DNA from: CAZPEV01 sp964585635
Lineage (GTDB): Bacteria > Zixibacteria > MSB-5A5 > GN15 > JAAZOE01
Direction of reading: 5' to 3'
Assembly: GCA_964585635.1 (NCBI GenBank)
Contig: CAZPEV010000144.1
Coordinates: forward strand, 1-8,574
Length of the DNA: 8,574 bases
The position numbers and the translations under genes are program-made. Below are positions 7,001 to 8,574 of this stretch, in pieces. Numbering within the stretch: the first letter of the stretch is position 1; every line of letters begins with the position of its first letter. The notes under the pieces are model-generated. The model worked only from the letters and a program-made list of their open reading frames with translations. It was not told the origin of the DNA and made no database searches.

Positions 7001-8086
7001 GTCGTCGGACCGAAGCAGGCGGTAACCGCCCGCCAATGGGTCCAGGATTACGCCGATCCGCCCGGGCAGTGGAATAACAGGCTGGTCGGGGGGGGATTTA
7101 CTGAGGAGATAGATCAGATTGATCCAGCCTATATAAATCGCGCGCCGATTGCCTGGTACGGTTCGCACCGCCATACCATTTCCGGCGGGAATGAGTCGTA
7201 TAAATTCACCTATGCTTATTCCTTGCGCCTGAATATTGCCGGCGCGACCGGGATAACGCTTCCAGATAATCCGAAGATAAGGCTTCTGGCGGCAACGGCC
7301 GTGGCGCCAAATGGTGACGATGTTCGGGCAGCGCGGTCTTTATATGACGTTACCGATAACTCCCTGGCCAAAATCCAGGCGTCCAGGATTACTTTTCTGG
7401 ATTCGACGGTGGTCAGTCTCAGTACTCCCATTTGCGGCGCGAAAATTCATTACACCGCCGATGGGAGCACGCCGTCGCCCCAATCTTCAGCATATGTCAT
7501 GCCTCTTACTCTGAAACAAACGACGACTCTGAAAGCCGCTGCCTTCCTTGACGGCGCGGAGAACCATATCAGCAGCGTCACGTTCAGGAAACTTATCCCC
7601 CGTGAACCGGACCGGGTAGATTCGGCAGCCGCTGGGCTCGGTTGCCGTTATTACGAGGGGTCATGGTCGAAACTGCCGGATTTTGACTCCCTCAAAATCG
7701 TCAAGGAAGCAGTAGTCGATACCATCGCCATTCCCCCTTTCGCGCAGAAGGAAGATTATGGGCTGGTATTCACCGGTTACATCCGGGTTCCGCGTGACGG
7801 TCTGTATACTTTCTATATTAATTCCGATGACGGCAGCGCGCTTAAAGTCGGAGATTCGCTGTACATTGATAATGATGGCATTCATGGAGGTCAGGAGTTG
7901 TCGGCGGAAATTGCCATCAAAACAGGATTGCATCCGATTGTCGTCCGCATGTTCCAGGCCAAGGGTGGCCAGGCGCTGGACGTATTCGTCGAGGGCCCGG
8001 ATTTGAAAAAACAGGCGATCCCGAGGGACATGATGTTTCACGCCGTAACGAAAATGGCTCGCAGCCAGGCCAAGAACCGTCATTGA
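4085..8086 (+). CDS. Secreted multidomain GH38 alpha-mannosidase with CHB_HEX_C and PA14 domains
   Basis: This 1333-residue enzyme should hydrolyse alpha-mannosidic bonds with retention, using a bound Zn ion. A signal peptide covers about 1-19 (hydrophobic IILAVAI, likely cut after ICG). The GH38 catalytic domain runs from about 33 to 300, with the metal pair in SHLDTQW (His42, Asp44) and the nucleophile Asp155 in LLPDCFGFGYALP. The helical middle domain ends with WHQFHDDLTGTS, giving His365 as the fourth metal ligand. A beta-rich GH38 C-terminal region spans about 400-870. Then come a beta-rich segment with GDFDGAGN (901-908), a CHB_HEX_C/Fn3-associated domain (about 1097-1170, IHYTADGSTPS) and PA14 (about 1184-1320, with the NSDDGS metal/glycan motif at 1246-1251). 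All expected catalytic residues are present, so it should be active. Bacteroidota homologues I recall are near 1200 residues; the PA14 part accounts for the excess. Its place behind the importer suggests it feeds the transporter. Exact linkage preference cannot be read from sequence. Confidence 0.93.
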   Translation: MRTTIILAVAIMQFGGICGQTLTAPDSAGSPKRDLYVVATSHLDTQWRWTIRNTIDEYVPATFRDNFALMDKYPHYTFSFEGAFRYMLLKEYYPDLYERAKKYIADGRWRLAGSWVDAVDVNMPSFESLVRQALYGNGFFKREFGKTSRDILLPDCFGFGYALPSIAAHCGLKSFSTQKLTWGSSVGVPFDIGVWEGVDGSSLAAALNPGDYVSHIKDDLSRDTVWARAIDRQGEKSGLFAAYRYFGTGDTGGSPDSNSVKWLERSISSDGPVMVHSIGSDDLADIVASSDSAKLPHYKGELLMKRHGVGCYTSEAAMKRWNRKNELLGNAAERAAVIAHLLTGADYPHQELKDTWIRFLWHQFHDDLTGTSIPEAYEFSWSDEILCQNRFAGILEYAVETTAPLFDTRGKGVPILVFNPLSIDREDIVEATVVYDSTHAAPARINVFGPDRKMVPSQITAAWKDSLKIIFLARVPSIGYAVYDVRSADEVSGPDTGLKVTTSRLENMRYIVAVNENGDVSSIYDKAAKRECLAQPIAFQLIFDKPKQWPSWEIQYEDIITPPRAIVAGKPEIRILENGPARVALQVTRKTEESVFRTIIRLGAGQAGDVVEFENDIDWYERETLLKAAFNFSTSNDSVTYDLGLGTIKRGVNKPELYEVPAHQWADMTSKSGDYGVAVLNDCKYGWDHPDSGTLRLSLIHTPGVFDNWSWVKDQGSQDNGHHQFLFAVAGHEGDWRDGGVPWQGARINEPLVPFQTTAHKGVLGKSYSLVEISGVGSGVTQSSNDGTPGVMINAVKLAESGDDIVIRLKELTGRDQAVNISLTGEVLSARRVDGVENPQGSIALGREGSLPVKLRPYQPFAMAVKAKILSDKSAAGLECRSLELPYDIDGVSLDSDRKDGDFDGAGNTLAGELIPDTMMYRAIPFVFGPKEPGALNVVSCKGQSLTLPEGKFSRLYLLVAAVGGPAEGGFSVVGPKQAVTARQWVQDYADPPGQWNNRLVGGGFTEEIDQIDPAYINRAPIAWYGSHRHTISGGNESYKFTYAYSLRLNIAGATGITLPDNPKIRLLAATAVAPNGDDVRAARSLYDVTDNSLAKIQASRITFLDSTVVSLSTPICGAKIHYTADGSTPSPQSSAYVMPLTLKQTTTLKAAAFLDGAENHISSVTFRKLIPREPDRVDSAAAGLGCRYYEGSWSKLPDFDSLKIVKEAVVDTIAIPPFAQKEDYGLVFTGYIRVPRDGLYTFYINSDDGSALKVGDSLYIDNDGIHGGQELSAEIAIKTGLHPIVVRMFQAKGGQALDVFVEGPDLKKQAIPRDMMFHAVTKMARSQAKNRH

Positions 8087-8099
8087 TGCCGGGCCGTCT

Positions 8100-8142
8100 C
8101 TTCTGCATGCTGTCGCGCGTCATGGACGCGAGCCTGCAGAAG
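8100..8142 (+). terminator. Long hairpin after the operon, possible terminator
   Basis: Thirteen bases after the mannosidase stop codon, CTTCTGCA (8100-8107) pairs perfectly with TGCAGAAG (8135-8142). Inside, GCT (8109-8111) pairs with AGC (8131-8133) after a single mismatch, and CGCGTC (8116-8121) pairs with GACGCG (8125-8130) around an ATG triloop, leaving a 4-base bulge. That is 17 base pairs in total. No T-run follows, so it is not a classical intrinsic terminator; it may stop transcription less efficiently or protect the 3' end of the message. Confidence 0.45.
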
Positions 8143-8341
8143 GAAGATATACTTTGTCTGACTGCGATCTCTATTCGACGGGCAAGAATGATCCGGCGCC
8201 CAAGTGCCGGCAGATTCGACCCTCCCTGCCGGAGATGAACAATCAGCAGGGCTCTCCCCTCTTATCTGCAGTGAATTTCTATTTTCGCATTGCTATGCTG
8301 TCGAATCCGGTCAATTTCAATCTTATGCCAATTGTTCGTGA
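8143..8341. other. Intergenic stretch without a supported gene
   Basis: No recognisable protein is encoded in these roughly 200 bases in any frame. A second, smaller hairpin is visible: CCGGCGC (8193-8199), loop CCAA, GTGCCGG (8204-8210), seven pairs including one G-T, again without a T-run. A possible TTG-initiated frame of 73 codons (8154-8375) has a passable AAGGAAG upstream, but its translation is featureless and I do not call it. Codon texture here differs from the operon, consistent with non-coding or decayed DNA. Confidence 0.4.
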
Positions 8342-8521
8342 CCTCACCACGCAGACTGGACCAATTTCTGGTTAAGGAATTCGACTGTTTGCCGGTTGGT
8401 TGAACTCCATCGGGCCGCGAATTCAATCAGCCTGTTCCGCGGATTCGTGACGCTGCGAACGGGTAGCATCGTGGCACCCGGCATCATTCACACGTTCGCG
8501 AACTGGATGGAAACGCTCTGA
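8342..8521 (+). pseudogene. Fragment resembling the C-terminus of a CPBP/CAAX-type membrane protease
   Basis: One frame is open from just after a TGA at 8339-8341 to the TGA at 8519-8521. Its last part (8435-8518) reads FRGFVTLRTGSIVAP followed by GIIHTFANWMETL. The pattern LRTGS-(I/L)-x-AP-x-I-x-H-(x)-xxN is typical of the final conserved motif of CPBP (Abi/CAAX protease) intramembrane metalloproteases, where that His and Asn are conserved. No start codon with a ribosome site precedes it, the frame is only about 59 codons, and the N-terminal motif with paired Glu residues and the hydrophobic segments of a full protein of 200 or more residues are missing. I therefore read it as a decayed remnant. 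The homology call is from memory and rests on about 20 residues. Confidence 0.4.
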
Positions 8522-8574
8522 GAATGTCAACGAGGGCCACATATGAATCGGCCAACCGTTCGGCATAGTGTAAA

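Noticed and set aside
7661..8083. Reverse-strand open frame of 140 codons opposite the PA14 domain
   Set aside because: PA14 motifs on the forward strand explain the sequence; the reverse translation is unrecognisable.
8154..8375. Possible 73-codon gene starting at TTG
   Set aside because: There is an AAGGAAG seven bases upstream, but it starts with a rare codon, sits against a hairpin arm, has a featureless translation and overlaps the protease-like fragment in another frame.
8543..8574. Possible start of a next gene: ATG with GAGGG six bases upstream, open to the window edge
   Set aside because: Only ten codons are visible (MNRPTVRHSV), too few to separate a real start from chance.
1..8574. 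CRISPR arrays, insertion sequences, tRNA or rRNA genes, phage attachment sites
   Set aside because: No regularly spaced repeats, transposase motifs, terminal inverted repeats or tRNA-like cloverleafs were seen on reading both strands.

Overview
The window holds one complete, same-strand locus that reads as a mannoside-harvesting operon. A lipoprotein sugar-binding protein, a double-domain sugar ATPase and a membrane permease together form a carbohribose-type (RbsBAC-like) ABC importer. A very large secreted glycoside hydrolase family 38 (alpha-mannosidase-type) enzyme follows. All four genes run left to right between about 217 and 8086, with an 11-base overlap between the first two and gaps of only 32 and 28 bases between the others. 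A near-consensus sigma-70-type promoter lies just upstream (120-148).

Region by region: 1-216 is a non-coding leader with the promoter and a small palindrome. 217-1173 encodes the binding protein. 1163-2665 encodes the ATPase, whose start region is folded into a perfect 9-bp hairpin. 2698-4056 encodes a permease that carries an unusual extra extracytoplasmic domain of about 120 residues between its first and second membrane segments. 4085-8086 encodes the mannosidase, with its own strong Shine-Dalgarno, a signal peptide, the catalytic GH38 core, an accessory beta-rich segment, a chitobiase/hexosaminidase-C-type (CHB_HEX_C) domain and a C-terminal PA14 domain. 8087-8574 has no intact gene. It holds two hairpins and a short open stretch that looks like the tail end of a CPBP/CAAX-type membrane protease.

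How the genes work together (inference): the exported mannosidase, tethered to glycan by its C-terminal modules, trims alpha-mannosides or similar glycans outside the cytoplasm. The lipoprotein captures a released monosaccharide and the ATPase/permease imports it. Several pocket positions of the binding protein differ from E. coli RbsB, so the cargo is probably not ribose; mannose or another hexose is the contextual guess. No regulator or sugar kinase is present in the window.

Organism: moderately GC-rich bacterial DNA (by eye), with lipoprotein and secreted multidomain glycosidase genes and Shine-Dalgarno sites of GGAG type. The GH38 sequence resembles enzymes I associate with Bacteroidota and related phyla. 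The permease insertion resembles versions I associate with Planctomycetota-type and other uncultured polysaccharide degraders. I would guess an uncultured FCB- or PVC-group bacterium, with low confidence. The locus looks like a well-made but broadly recognisable carbohydrate-use operon. The least ordinary parts are the permease insertion and the hairpin at the ATPase start.
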